Of a stretch of DNA of 64,000 bases, positions 45,044 to 55,514 are shown piece by piece. Below the pieces are notes generated by a model. It was not told where the DNA came from and ran no database searches. It saw only the letters and a list, made by a program, of their open reading frames with translations. The DNA is from Irpex lacteus (taxonomy: Eukaryota; Basidiomycota; Agaricomycetes; Polyporales; Irpicaceae), in NCBI GenBank assembly GCA_001986395.2, contig MQVO02000002.1, positions 2,108,001 through 2,172,000 on the forward strand. Reading direction: 5' to 3'. Each line of letters opens with the position of its first letter. The first letter of the stretch is position 1. The translations under genes were made by a program, and so were the position numbers.

Positions 45044-45647
45044 GACTTTGGGGAGCGGTAGTATGGGTCGAAAAGCCTTTATTATCTCGAGTACGCTGCA
45101 TTCCGGTCAGTGCTGGCGGATGTCAGCCTATACGGCACCAAAATAATACTCTGCGGTGTACGCGAGCGTTCATACGTAGTATGATGTGTGGCTGGTAGCT
45201 GGCCGGAGGCTGACATGCCGTTTGTCGATCACTAGCACACAGGCTACTACTAGGCATAATACATCATATTCAACTCTGCTTTTTTATTGTGACAGTTAGT
45301 TACTTCTAAGAAGCATTGCAAGGACTCTTAGATACCTGGAACATACATGAGAGTGACATCGACTGACCAAATGGTGCGTCGAGGGTCTACGGTACACTAT
45401 ACTCCCGATCGAATATTGATTCCTGTCCTGCAGCCTTCATGATCAGAACGGCAGTGTTATCCATAATCACGACGATAAGTATGATGAGACGTAGTACATT
45501 GAGGATGACATGCTTAGAATTGGTGTACAACAGGGCAGAGTTTACATAATTGTCGTCTTACAGCATGAGAGGGTTACCGCCGTGAGTTCAGCGCGATCAT
45601 TCACATCAACGTCGTGAACGCTTGATTCTTCGCATCAGGTTTATTAG
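45044..45647. other. Intergenic, no gene seen
   Basis: A 604-bp gap between the 5' side of the lyase gene and the 3' end of the CCDC124 gene. Both strands are closed by stops. Confidence 0.5.
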
Positions 45648-46667
45648 TTAGTGTTCCTTCAGTCGGTTCTCTACGGCCAACTGTTTCTTCTTCAGAGCCT
45701 CAACCTTGGCTTCCTTCGATGCATCGTAGGAGACAGTGACCTGGTTGAATCTAGAGATATTGTTAAGCTAGATGTTCAATCAAAACACCTTGGGGGACGA
45801 GTCGACTTACGGATTCTCTGGTGACTTCTGGAACTGCTTGTACAGAAGGTCGTGATACTGTTGAAGTCGTAGCCCTGGGTGCTGTTGAAAGAATGCATCA
45901 GATTTGGTGACCAAGTCTTGCGATTAACCACGTACTTCGGATCTGGCGATGGGTAGTTCTCTCTCCTTGTACGCCTCAAAAGCGGCCTTGAAGCGTCTCT
46001 GTCATAACGCAATGAAGATGGTAATTAGCACCGACATAATATAGAGAAATATCATACGACATACCTCCGGATGCTGTTCGAGACCAGCAGCTCGTTGTCC
46101 CACACTCGCCTTATCCATCTTCGCAGTCACAACCTCCAACAGATCCAGAGCATTATCAAGACCAGTAGCCGAGTAGCTCTCTGGCTCCTCTGGCTTGACG
46201 CCTCTAGGATCTTCACTCTTTTCAACAGCTCCAAGGCCCCCACCAGCAGCGATCGCACCGGGACCAGCGGGCTTGGGGGCTGCTTTAGCTGCAGCTTTCT
46301 TCGCACCGGCCTTCGGTGCAGGCTTGACCTTCGCAGGGGCAGAAGCCTCTTCTTGCGCTAGCAGGCGAGCATTCTCAGCCTTACGTGCTAGCTCAGCTTT
46401 GCGTTTCTCCTCCTTGTCCTCCTTGCCTTTGCCTCCACGTGGGGCGCCATCTTGCCACTTCTCGGCCTCAGCACGCTCCTGGTGTTGGAATAATTAGAAC
46501 GAGTATGGTATTGGAATTATCGTTGTTGTTAGATGAGCACAGTTTGTGGTCGTAGAGATGTGGCGTACCTTTTGGGCGGCGGCGGCCTCCTGCTTCTTCG
46601 CCTCGTTCTCTGCTTTCTTCGCTCTGCCTGACTCTTTTTTCGCGTTACCACCTTTTCCTGGAGGCAT
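45648..46667 (-). CDS. CCDC124: CCDC124/Lso2-family ribosome-dormancy factor, 249 aa
   Basis: Exons: 46569-46667, 46065-46478, 45936-45998, 45811-45881, 45648-45750. The N-terminus is a long basic helix (MPPGKGGNAKKESGRAKKAE). In Lso2/CCDC124 this region threads into the ribosomal decoding centre and intersubunit space during dormancy. A Lys/Ala-rich middle follows. The C-terminal DUF1014 domain is diagnostic: RRFKAAFEAYKERELPIARS, HPGLRLQQYHDLLYKQFQKS and PENPFNQVTVSYDA. An extra Ala/Pro/Lys-rich insert (PKAGAKKAAAKAAPKPAG) makes it longer than human CCDC124 (about 220). Cytoplasmic by family. Confidence 0.9.
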
Positions 46668-47151
46668 GGTGTGAGATGTGTCAAATATAATCGAACTGTG
46701 GGTTTGAGAGAGAGTAGTAGCCTCGCGGTCAAGGCGTGAGACGGTGAAGGTGATGTGCGAAGAGCGAAAGCGGTTACAGAAGCTGCGATCAAAATTACTG
46801 ATCTGGCTTTGATCTTATCTTATCTGCTTAAGCTTGGCAGCTCCTTGAAGCTTGAAGCGCAGACTCGGAAAGCTTCAACTTGAAGTTCACTTCCATCAAT
46901 CTGTTATCGTCTCTGTAGTGCCCATTCACACATTTCGCTCTTAATACACAGCAACACATGCAAATTCCACACATTCACTGTATTTGCCTGTTTCCTCACA
47001 GCGCTCAGAGATTCAAGCTTCAAAATGCCTCGGTCTCAATATTGGAGTCGCAGAGCATGCAACACGACAGCCTCTGTTTTTCCTCAAGATCAATAACCCA
47101 CATGAACTTTCGAACAATATCAGTAGCCATTTGCGAGAAGAAGTGCCATCG
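46668..47151. other. Gap between divergent CCDC124 and DUF6699 genes
   Basis: 484 bp with both promoters. Short direct repeats of an AGCTTGAAGC-like word occur at 46840-46890. A short frame opens at 47024 (MPRSQYWSRRAC) but closes after 23 codons and does not join the downstream exons. Confidence 0.4.
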
Positions 47152-48397
47152 ATGGAAATCAGCTACAAGCGCCGCTGCATGGTCAACACGAGGCAAGGCT
47201 CCTCTCTGCACACTACCTTGACCAGCCAGTCTCGGTGAGTAGCCCATGCTACCCTAGCCCTGTTATGACACTCTGACTCATACAAATCATATGTTTCATC
47301 GCCACCACGCAGGCTATTGTTCCAATCGCCTTGCTACTTGTTAAATTAGCATCTGGACTGCCCCCCATATATAACACACTCCGTTGGTTCACGCCACGAC
47401 GTCTTTCCTGCGCAAGCTATCTTCCTATAGAGGTCGAGATCGTTCGCAGTATCGTTCAGAGTACACAGGTCCACCTCCGTACACATATCCCTCGTACCCT
47501 TATTACCCCGCCACCGCCACCGCCGCCTGGCCGAATCCTTACAGTGCGCACTCCACAGTTCTCCCTTCGCGAGGTCTAAAGCAAAGAGTAAAATCAAGGT
47601 CCAAATCACGATCAAGGATGGCAGATACTATTGGGAAGTGGGCACCAGGGTCCTCATGTGCGTGGACTTTTCTTCTAGTTTGTCAACCATTCTCACGTCG
47701 CCTGTTCAGACGGCCCTGTTCTCTCGCAAACAGATCTATACCTGCTTAACCCAGAGCTTGACCTCAACCCTATCCTCTCAGGCAACAGTGACGCCTTCCA
47801 GCTTCAGTTCAATCTCCAGACCGGTCTGACCGGCGGCTTCAACGCCGAGGTGCGGGATAGAGAGCTACCATTCACCGCGAAAGACGAGCCTGCGACGTTA
47901 CCCCGAGTCGCAGAGTTGATCATCATCACTGAGCATAGTCCGTGGTGCACGATCATCAAGAACCCCCAGGGTGTGACGTTGAACGATGTCTGCCAGGCCG
48001 TGTGGAAAGAGTGAGCGTTGCTATTGTATGCAGACTCGGACAACCCGCTCATATCAGCCGAAAACAGATACACGGAGAACTATGTTACAGACAAGGAGTT
48101 CGAGTCGCTCACCCCTCGTGTGCAGGAGCACATCAAGCGTCTTGCGGCGGCCAACGCTGCGCAACAGAACGGGATGTACACGGGCTACTTCTCGCCGGCA
48201 AACGTGCCCAGTCGCTTCAGACGAGTCGGTATGTGATCTGTTGCCCTCACATTTCTGCGTAAATTCACGATGCTGACTGCACGTTAGATTGGCTGCGTGA
48301 CAAAGTATATTTTGAGCGGCTGATCAAGAAGGACCCGTATATCAAGAATAGACTCGGATACACCGCTCCCAATATCTACGTCATGGCACTGTACTAG
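47152..48397 (+). CDS. DUF6699-domain protein, about 293 aa
   Basis: Exons: 47152-47234, 47431-47657, 47710-48010, 48068-48228, 48288-48397. The last four are secure. The first is a proposal because its 196-nt intron is unusually long here, though phase fits. After a Tyr/Pro-rich N-terminus (GPPPYTYPSYPYYPATATA) and an RS-like patch (KQRVKSRSKSRSRMAD), the domain begins SSYGPVLSQTDLYLLNPELD, with the intron at exactly the site used in the gene at 40642-42183. It continues with ELPFTAKDEPATLPRVAELI, NPQGVTLNDVCQAVWKEYTE, NVPSRFRRVDWLRDKVYFER and ends GYTAPNIYVMALY, the standard terminus of this subfamily. The 56-nt intron at 48011-48067 is needed to join AVWKE to YTEN. Confidence 0.8.
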
Positions 48398-48884
48398 ATT
48401 CTTCTGACGTCTACTCGAGCTCAAACCCATGCTTATCCAGGTCTTGTTGCGGAAGTTATTTTTGTCGTGCTTCTAGTCTTGATTGCTTTTTTGTACCGTC
48501 CATGTATCGATGTAGCATCGTCTATACCCTCAATAGCTGTTCACTTGTACTTGTCTCGTTTAGTATCTCATAAAGATGAGTAACACACCTGCGCGCGATT
48601 GTGGTAAACGCGACTTAGTGGTCACGCGTACGCACACTCTTACTTTTACGACATGGGTAACACTGATCGTCTGCAGAACTCAGCTTCGTAATCTCGAGAT
48701 GGACGCTGCTGTACTAGAGCTTGTACATGTATAGATGACGTCCGTTTCGGTGTGTTGGCACGCAACTCGCGATCCACTGGACGTCAAGGCACTCATTGGG
48801 TGTCGTACTTATTGATTATTGGTACACTCTGTCCAGCAGTCCAAGTCTCGCTATTTCTCCTACCATGATACGAAGTCACCGCCA
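48398..48884. other. Intergenic between convergent genes
   Basis: 487 bp holding two 3' ends. No exon or repeat that I can support. Confidence 0.5.
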
Positions 48885-50733
48885 CTATTGTCTAATTCCC
48901 TGCGCAATCGACCAAAAGAACTCGCAATGCTCCTTCTGCGCAGGGTCAATCACCTCGATCCTTGTCGTGTTCGTCTCCAACAAAATCCGTCTCTCCCCGT
49001 CAAACGGCACCCACTCCGGCGTTCCTGGCGCGCGATGGGTGTTCGGGTTAAACGTACGTATGAAGCTTGTCCAGTATCCTTGCATGATGGGAAAGATGTT
49101 CTTGTTCGTGGTGCTATAGCTGGCGGGTGCGGTGATACCGCTGTTTGGGCCCCAGATGGCTACGGATTCAACAGTGTGTGGGACGCCCAGACCGTTGGCG
49201 ACTTGGGTGGGGTCCTGAACGTTGTAACTATAAGATTTGGGACAAGGATGAGCTTATGTACATGTGTATGGGTGAGAAGGAGTCTCGGATGACGTACTGA
49301 TATAGCCAACTTGTCTTGGGAGAGTTGAACTTCCTCGTAGAGTTACTTGCCAATATGCCAAAGCAGTTGTATCGCAGCTCTCCATATGCGAGAGCCGCGT
49401 TGAAGTAAAATTCTCCGTGGTTCGGGAATTGGTCAGACACAGGGTAGAACGCGTTTATTTGATCCAGTGACGACTGGTTGAGCAAGTTCCAGTTGTCCAA
49501 GAGGAAGTTGTCCATGTCAGAAGAGGAGTTGAGGCTGGTAGGTGTAAATATGGTTCCTTCGTTCGTGTCATCACTGGTGTACAGATTTTAAAAAAGGACC
49601 GCTGAGATATACTTAGAGAGCGACTCACCCGAAAATGGTGGGCACATTGACGAACCGCCCTTGCGTGAACAAATTGAACGGGATGTCCGGAATCAAGTCC
49701 CCGTCCACGACAGCACCATACAGGAAGTTGGGAGTATTGTTCCTTCCAGGTAATGGGATAGCGATGCTCGCCTTTTGTAGTGACTCAGAGTCGAGGGCCC
49801 TCAGACAGGCCAGGGTGTCTGTGGCATTGATACATCCTGTGCGCTCAACAAACGCGTCATAAGCGAACTGAGTGCCGGGAATGTCGAGGAGACCAGGGAA
49901 AGATTGCGATTCAGCAGCTGTTGCATGAAAGAGATTGGTCTCCTTCTTCCCGAAGGCAGTGAGATGGACTGTGATAGATTGCGCTCCAGCGCTGACACCA
50001 ATGAGGGTGACATGGCCTGGATTGCCACCGAACTAGAATAACCCTCAGAGACAGCATTATAGTCGAAAACTAGTACATACTTTCGAGATGTGCTGCTGAA
50101 CCCACTCCAATGCTTTCCGTTGGTCAAAGAAGCCAGCGTTCACAGAGCCATTCGCATGTATCTCTTTGCCCGACAGGAACCCAAACGTGCCGACTCGATA
50201 GTTATGCGTTACGACAATCGCGTCAAACTCAGCAGCTTGGATGAGCGTCGAGCCATTGAGGTTGGCGTCTGAGAGAGCATTCAAACCTCCACCGGGGATC
50301 TGGAACACCACTGGTAACTTTGAATCAACGGTGGCGTTCGTTGGAGCGTAGACATCAAGGAAGAGACAGTCCTCGGAGTGACCTGACTGCGGAAAACCTG
50401 CGCCTGTGCTGAAGCACACATCGCCATGCTAGACAACTCGTCAGGCCAGCCGTAGGTACTCCGTGAATATTCGATCGTCGGTGCACGTACCTTATTAGCG
50501 ACCTGGATAGTGTTGTTCACAGGCGGATCCGCGGGCTTAGCATAGCGCAGATCACCAAGAGGCGGGGCCGCGTAACGTATACCGAGCCATTGGGTTATGC
50601 CGTTTCCAAGTGCTGAGCCTTGATACTTCGTATACCCGACGTCAACAAGAGGGTCGACCGCTCCGACGGGGTTTGAGGAGAAGATAATACTGGCTACAGG
50701 CAACAGAGCCTTCAACGACCTATGGATCATCAT
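48885..50733 (-). CDS. Secreted type-B carboxylesterase/lipase, 537 aa
   Basis: Exons: 50491-50733, 50081-50428, 49629-50032, 49298-49573, 48885-49227. The ATG at 50733 opens a signal peptide (MMIHRSLKALLPVASIIFSS). No other ATG heads the frame upstream. Alpha/beta-hydrolase landmarks are LGIRYAAPPLGDLRYAKP, the conserved SEDCLFLDVYAP, oxyanion loop IPGGGLN, nucleophile elbow GVSAGAQS, acid residue in DDTNEGT, and histidine in GVPHTVES. FGGNPGHVTLIG precedes the nucleophile as in the family. Several N-x-S/T sites fit a secreted glycoprotein. The substrate may be a plant-derived or lipid ester and cannot be told from sequence. Confidence 0.9.
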
Positions 50734-51425
50734 CGTAAGAGGGTTTCGAATTCGTGAAACTGGGAGATCGAAGAATGGCGCACCTGAAAGCTTCTCGCCG
50801 CTATACTTATAGACTGGCTCTGTCGGCCATCTGTTGGAGACATACAGCAATGCTATTCCCAAAGATTCAAAGAACCTCTAACAGTGCCTTCAACTGATAG
50901 ATCTGCGTCCCGTGATGATCCCATGACCGTTACAGGTGATATATTGGCGTAATTAGACTGCAGAGCCGTGAGGGCGATGATGCCTAGACAGTACGCGATG
51001 GGCGCAATTCCCATTGAGACCCCGCGGGAGTATGGCCTGCTGACCAGCGAAGAATACTTGCAAACGTTCTATAATTATAATACGGACCGTTAGTGTTCTG
51101 TTGTACTGTTGTGCTGATGGTCGAATTCCGTGAGTAAACACAGTGAATTACTCTCTCGGGCTCGCCATTATATTATTGATAATCGCATGCGTACTGCTTG
51201 TCAAGAGCTCCAAGTATGTTACAAAAGCGCGGCATAGCTCTTGAGCACATGGCCGATATGCTGGCTGGAATACGAGTTGGTGATTGCAGCGAGAGCAGTG
51301 AAGTCCTAGGCTCGTGACCAGCCTCTATATACCTCGTACCTCGGAATATGAAGTCCGAGACTCTCGGATAAGTAAATGATGCGTATCCCGACGCCCATCA
51401 GCGGCCATCTCTCCTGATAACTCTC
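50734..51425. other. Divergent promoter region, esterase and VPS28
   Basis: A 692-bp gap containing the inverted copy of the dispersed hairpin repeat at 51308 and no supported exon. A frame upstream of the esterase ATG opens from TTG only. Confidence 0.5.
51308..51324 (-). repeat. Dispersed hairpin repeat, copy 4 (minus strand)
   Basis: Read on the minus strand it is AGGCTGGTCACGAGCCT, one base shorter than copies 1 and 2, preceded by CCGAGGTACGAGGTATATAG exactly as in copy 1. It lies about 100 bases upstream of VPS28. Confidence 0.7.
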
Positions 51426-52336
51426 ATGTCCTCAACAGTCCTCAACCTCGACGAAGAGGCTAAGCTATACACCACAAACGCGGAACGCGAGAAATATGGA
51501 CTGCTGGCGACGCTCTTTGGCATCATAGTCGCTCTTGACTATCTGGAACGCGCATATGTGAGAGATTCAGTTACTGCAGCAGAGTAAGTGTTGCAATCGT
51601 TCCGCGGAATGCACTCGCAGCTAAGCTGCTTGGTTGAAGAGGTACTCTCCAGCATGTACAAGGCTGTTGTCGCAATACAAGACGATGGTCAAGCTAGTCG
51701 GTGATGACGTGCCGTCGATAGAGCAGTTCATGACTCGTTATCGAGTGAGTATCTCCAGCTGGCCAGTAAACATCAAATTAATGCTTGTATTGTAGATGGA
51801 TCATCCTGCTGCATTGCATAGATTGCAAGTCGGAGTACCTGCAACGGTCGAGCACTCTAGCGAGGCAGGACCAGAGACGGGTAAATGGGTTGCAGAGACT
51901 ACACAGGTGAGCGCGCAGATATCTTCGATGTCGACCACGCATGACCCGTCTCGCAGAGTTTCATCACGTTCATGGACGCACTCAAACTTCGTATGCGGGC
52001 AAAGGATCAGTTACATCCTATATTACAGGAATTGGTCACGGGCTATGCGAGATTCAAAGGCAGCAAAGATTGGGAAGGACGAAGCAAGATGGTTGCATGG
52101 TGGGTCTCCACGATACCTCATCGTTCTGATCGGGTTGCTAATGCTCGTTCTGTATTTGTTAGGCTCATTACTCTCAACGGGATGAAGGCATCGGAGGAGC
52201 TCACAGAAGAGCAGAGCAGGCAGGTGTGTGATGCTTTAATGTTACATTGTCTTTGGCTAACGAGCTGCGACAGCTTTCGTTTGATATAGAGCATGCGTAT
52301 GCAGAGTTCTTTAGAAGTCTGAGCGGGAAGGAATGA
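51426..52336 (+). CDS. VPS28: ESCRT-I subunit Vps28, 212 aa
   Basis: This ESCRT-I component sorts ubiquitinated membrane proteins into multivesicular bodies and bridges to ESCRT-II. Exons: 51426-51583, 51642-51744, 51796-51906, 51957-52099, 52163-52223, 52274-52336. The N-terminal core domain shows LDEEAKLYTTNAEREKYGLL, LFGIIVALDYLERAYVRDSV, EYSPACTRLLSQYKTMVKLV and MDHPAALHRLQVGVPATVEH. The C-terminal four-helix domain has FITFMDALKLRMRAKDQLHP, FKGSKDWEGRSKMVAWLITL and LSFDIEHAYAEFFRSL. Length equals the family norm (about 210-240). Confidence 0.95.
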
Positions 52337-52745
52337 AGACAAACTGCATAAGCAATTGTCAGACCATGGCCATGTACTTTACCATGTATCAATAGGAGAC
52401 TGTTACCAGGAGTGTCACACTTTACCAACCCGACCGTACGCGTCCGTCAATTCGAGTTCAGATCGCAGGTGGGTTCGCGCTTCGAACATCAATGGACGAG
52501 CTAGCTAATACGATAATAGGATAGCCTGTGCTACTGGCCAATGTACGGCCAATACATCATAACGATACATCATAACGAAACGGCAAAAACTAAGTCTGTC
52601 ACAGCCGCGTCGGAAAGTGACTGTGACGAGCGGAAGTCACAGGATCGTTGAGATCGGTAAGCGCCGGTAGGCGTGGTTCACAGCGTACTTCAGTTCGTTT
52701 CGAACCAGGATTGCCTTCATCTCAACCTCCTCACCTTCTATCAAC

Positions 52746-53645
52746 ATGAGCAGCGAACGGTGGATAGTCTTTAACTGGTTTCAACTATCCAAAGTATGTC
52801 ACAGCTCAAGGGAACGTGACATGCTGATGGTTGAAACATGTATGTATATCATGATAGCGGTATAACATTGTCTTGTACTACGCGCCGCCTGGGAAGGAGG
52901 TGCAGGTAGGGGATAAACAGCAGCATATTGCGTGGTACGTGTCATTTACGTTAAGGCTAGAACCGTCTCATCTTGTCGTTGCAGGAAAGTTCTGACAATA
53001 CCCCAAGGCGGTGCGTGGGCTTTTATTGTGTCGTTGGCCTTTCGTCACTCACTGCACGGCGTGTAGATGGATCAATCTGCTTTCCATATAATAGCCGCTA
53101 CGGTGTCGGTAGAGCCAAACCTACAAACAATAAAGTGTACTGCATCAATTGGACGGAGTTGGAGGTACGTAACTGGTCTAGTCTTTCGCTCATTAAATAT
53201 ATCAACCATGCAATTCATGATAGCGCGGTAAAACCATAGATTTACGCCCACCGGCACATCCAGAGAATCCAAACAGTTACCACACGTGGGAAAAGTCTTC
53301 CGTCCGAAGCATCGACAAACCGGCCATGCAGGTACGCAACGGGACGAATGAACCGCAGAATCTTGTGCTTGGTACGAAGTCCATGCTTATCAACGAGCCA
53401 CTGCCTCACATCATCTCAGGGACCGTCCGAACAGTGGGTAGCAACTGCATATCGTTATTCGAATCTTCCTTCATCTGGAGAGATGTTCCGTGAGTCGTTA
53501 GGCAATTTCGAAAATCGTTCTCGCTCACAATCACAGGCCCAAGAACGGTATTTTCATTGAGTTCGATCCGACGCTTTGTGCCGTTCTGTGTGACCACAGC
53601 AAAGGTCAGTTCTCCGTAGATCTCTACTTCAAGGGCCCAGGCTGA
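52746..53645 (+). other. Gene-like fragments with splice sites, no single frame
   Basis: An ATG at 52746 (MSSERWIVFNWFQLSK) ends at a GTATGT donor. A second piece, YNIVLYYAPPGKEVQ, is flanked by TAG and GTAGGG. Later pieces include HPENPNSYHTWEKSSVRSID with a GTACGC donor, GPSEQWVATAYRYSNLPSSG, and PKNGIFIEFDPTLCAVLCDH ending at a TGA near 53645. Codon-like composition and plausible splice sites suggest a real or recently lost gene, but I could not join the pieces in phase throughout. The middle (53050-53230) reads through in two frames. I do not recognise the protein. Confidence 0.35.
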
Positions 53646-54716
53646 ACGAACTTGCTAGAGTCCGAAATAATCAGCACGCCTATTGCACCCGAGCAAGTCA
53701 TTTGGCGTGAGAACATCAGCAAACTGGCAGGTGTGTATTATCGTTGTTACAAGCCGGGGGAATATGCCAACGCTCACCATGCGTCGCCACAATAACAGAC
53801 GTTACGTATCTTGAGCTCGCTGAGACAGACGAGGTAAGCATCCCGCGGCAACCTCGGCATCCGACTCACAGACGCGCTGATCTACATTATCTACATCGAA
53901 TCCAGGGCGAGTTTACCATCAGGAAGACAGAATAGACTCAAGCCAGGCTCGTGCCGCGGGTGTGCAGCGGTTGCGAGAGGGAAGCGGAGGCAGGGGCAAG
54001 GCGTGCGGGAGGACACAGCATAGCCTCAGCTGGGCCTGTTGTGCACTATGGACCTAGACCAGCGGGACCCGCGGCCGCTGAGTTGAGCCCATATATTCGG
54101 GGCGTGTCGGCATCTGGCAGGGGTCAATCTCAACTCTTTCAACGGCAACTCGGTAGTTCCAGTCCATCTCTCCTCCATTCAACATAGCCCTGTGTGCGCA
54201 TGCTGTTTTCCAAGAGCTTATAATCACGTTAATGCTAATCGAAAGTATTGATCAGGCACCGATCTCCCGTTGTCGGTTGGATGCGATGTCGTGCACCCTT
54301 GTAGTATCCTGTGGGCGATACTTTGGACTTGACGATGGTCCAGACGTGCTCTGACACCATGCCGTTATAACAGACACACACTCATACCGCGCTACATGCG
54401 CTTCGGGTCCTTCGCTCGTCTAGTCCATCCCTTTGTCCGCTTTACACACTCTTATCTCGCCCAAAGGCCACATTCCACGGATGACAGACTAGTTTGGCCT
54501 AGTGCCAATTGTGCGGGGTACCATCAGCTATCCCCAAGCCTGTTGCTCGTCTCCCTCTCCTCCCCCTCGCAGTGCCACTCAAACAACAAAGCACGATCGG
54601 CTTGTCATCAAAACACTCCCAAGTCCGGCACACGCTTCGCTCGGCATGCAAACCTACCCTTATGCAACGGACCAACGCTCATGCCGAACAAAGCCACGAG
54701 CTCCTGCCGTGACCGC
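53646..54716. other. Intergenic, no gene supported
   Basis: About 1.1 kb after the gene-like fragments. Several short open frames overlap (for example at 54396-54734), with no splice partners or recognisable domains. A GC-rich patch lies at 53950-54120. Confidence 0.4.
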
Positions 54717-55001
54717 TTAGTCCCAGCCGAGTAGATCTTTGACCAAGCTTGCTACTATCCAACCAAATGTTCCCCCTGGCGCCCACCTGTAGAAAACTTT
54801 GCCTTGCAGTTCCTCAGATCTCGGAGGTCTAGACCTGAGGCCTTGAGGCTCGGGGCTGTGAGTGCGGGAGAAAACATCGAATGAGCTCTCTATCTGCGAT
54901 TGCAACGCAATCTGAGATCCAGCAGGATTTGCGAGTAAGTGCGGGTGTGTACCAGTGAGATTGAACGTGATTGGACAATTATGACCTTCAGGCACGTTCA
55001 A
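54717..55001 (-). CDS. Doubtful small hypothetical protein or terminal exon
   Basis: A 94-codon minus-strand frame that lacks an ATG at its head (it opens with TTG). It includes FNLTGTHPHLLANPAGSQIA and a C-terminus KVFYRWAPGGTFGWIVASL. Composition is more protein-like than its surroundings, but no upstream exon or domain supports it. Confidence 0.2.
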   Translation of the reverse strand: MNVPEGHNCPITFNLTGTHPHLLANPAGSQIALQSQIESSFDVFSRTHSPEPQGLRSRPPRSEELQGKVFYRWAPGGTFGWIVASLVKDLLGWD

Positions 55002-55514
55002 GTAGAAAGTGTCAAAAGTCGTTGTCTAAGTATATGTACGCGCTGTGGTTTATTTGTGCGGTATTGGTTATAGCACCCGGGCACTGGCGTATAAGTACAG
55101 TGTTGACGTATACGATTCATTGGCTGTTTAGAATGTATTGGTATCCAGGTGAAACTGCAGTTGCCAATGGCTGACGTTCAGACGCTCAACGTGACGCATT
55201 CACTCATCTCTCACAGCGACAGAAATGTACATTAAGATACGTATTTCACCAGACTTTACACAAGGGTCTAACACACGACCACGACAAAGGGGAAACAAAA
55301 ACTACGAAACACGAGCGTGAGTGATAAATTGAACCAACACAGCAGTGCTCGCGAGACTGATGAAAGAAAATATTTGTGACGAAAGCATTACTACCGTGCG
55401 AACCACCAACCGACCTTGATCGCCGGCTGTGTCTTCAACATCATAGCCTGGACCAATCACCGAGGTTTGAATAGGAGAAAGTAGAAGTCGGCTGCTGGTC
55501 TCTCGGGGGATCTC
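55002..55514. other. Intergenic, no gene seen
   Basis: A 513-bp gap that should include the 3' UTR of the transcription factor gene. No supported exon. Confidence 0.45.
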
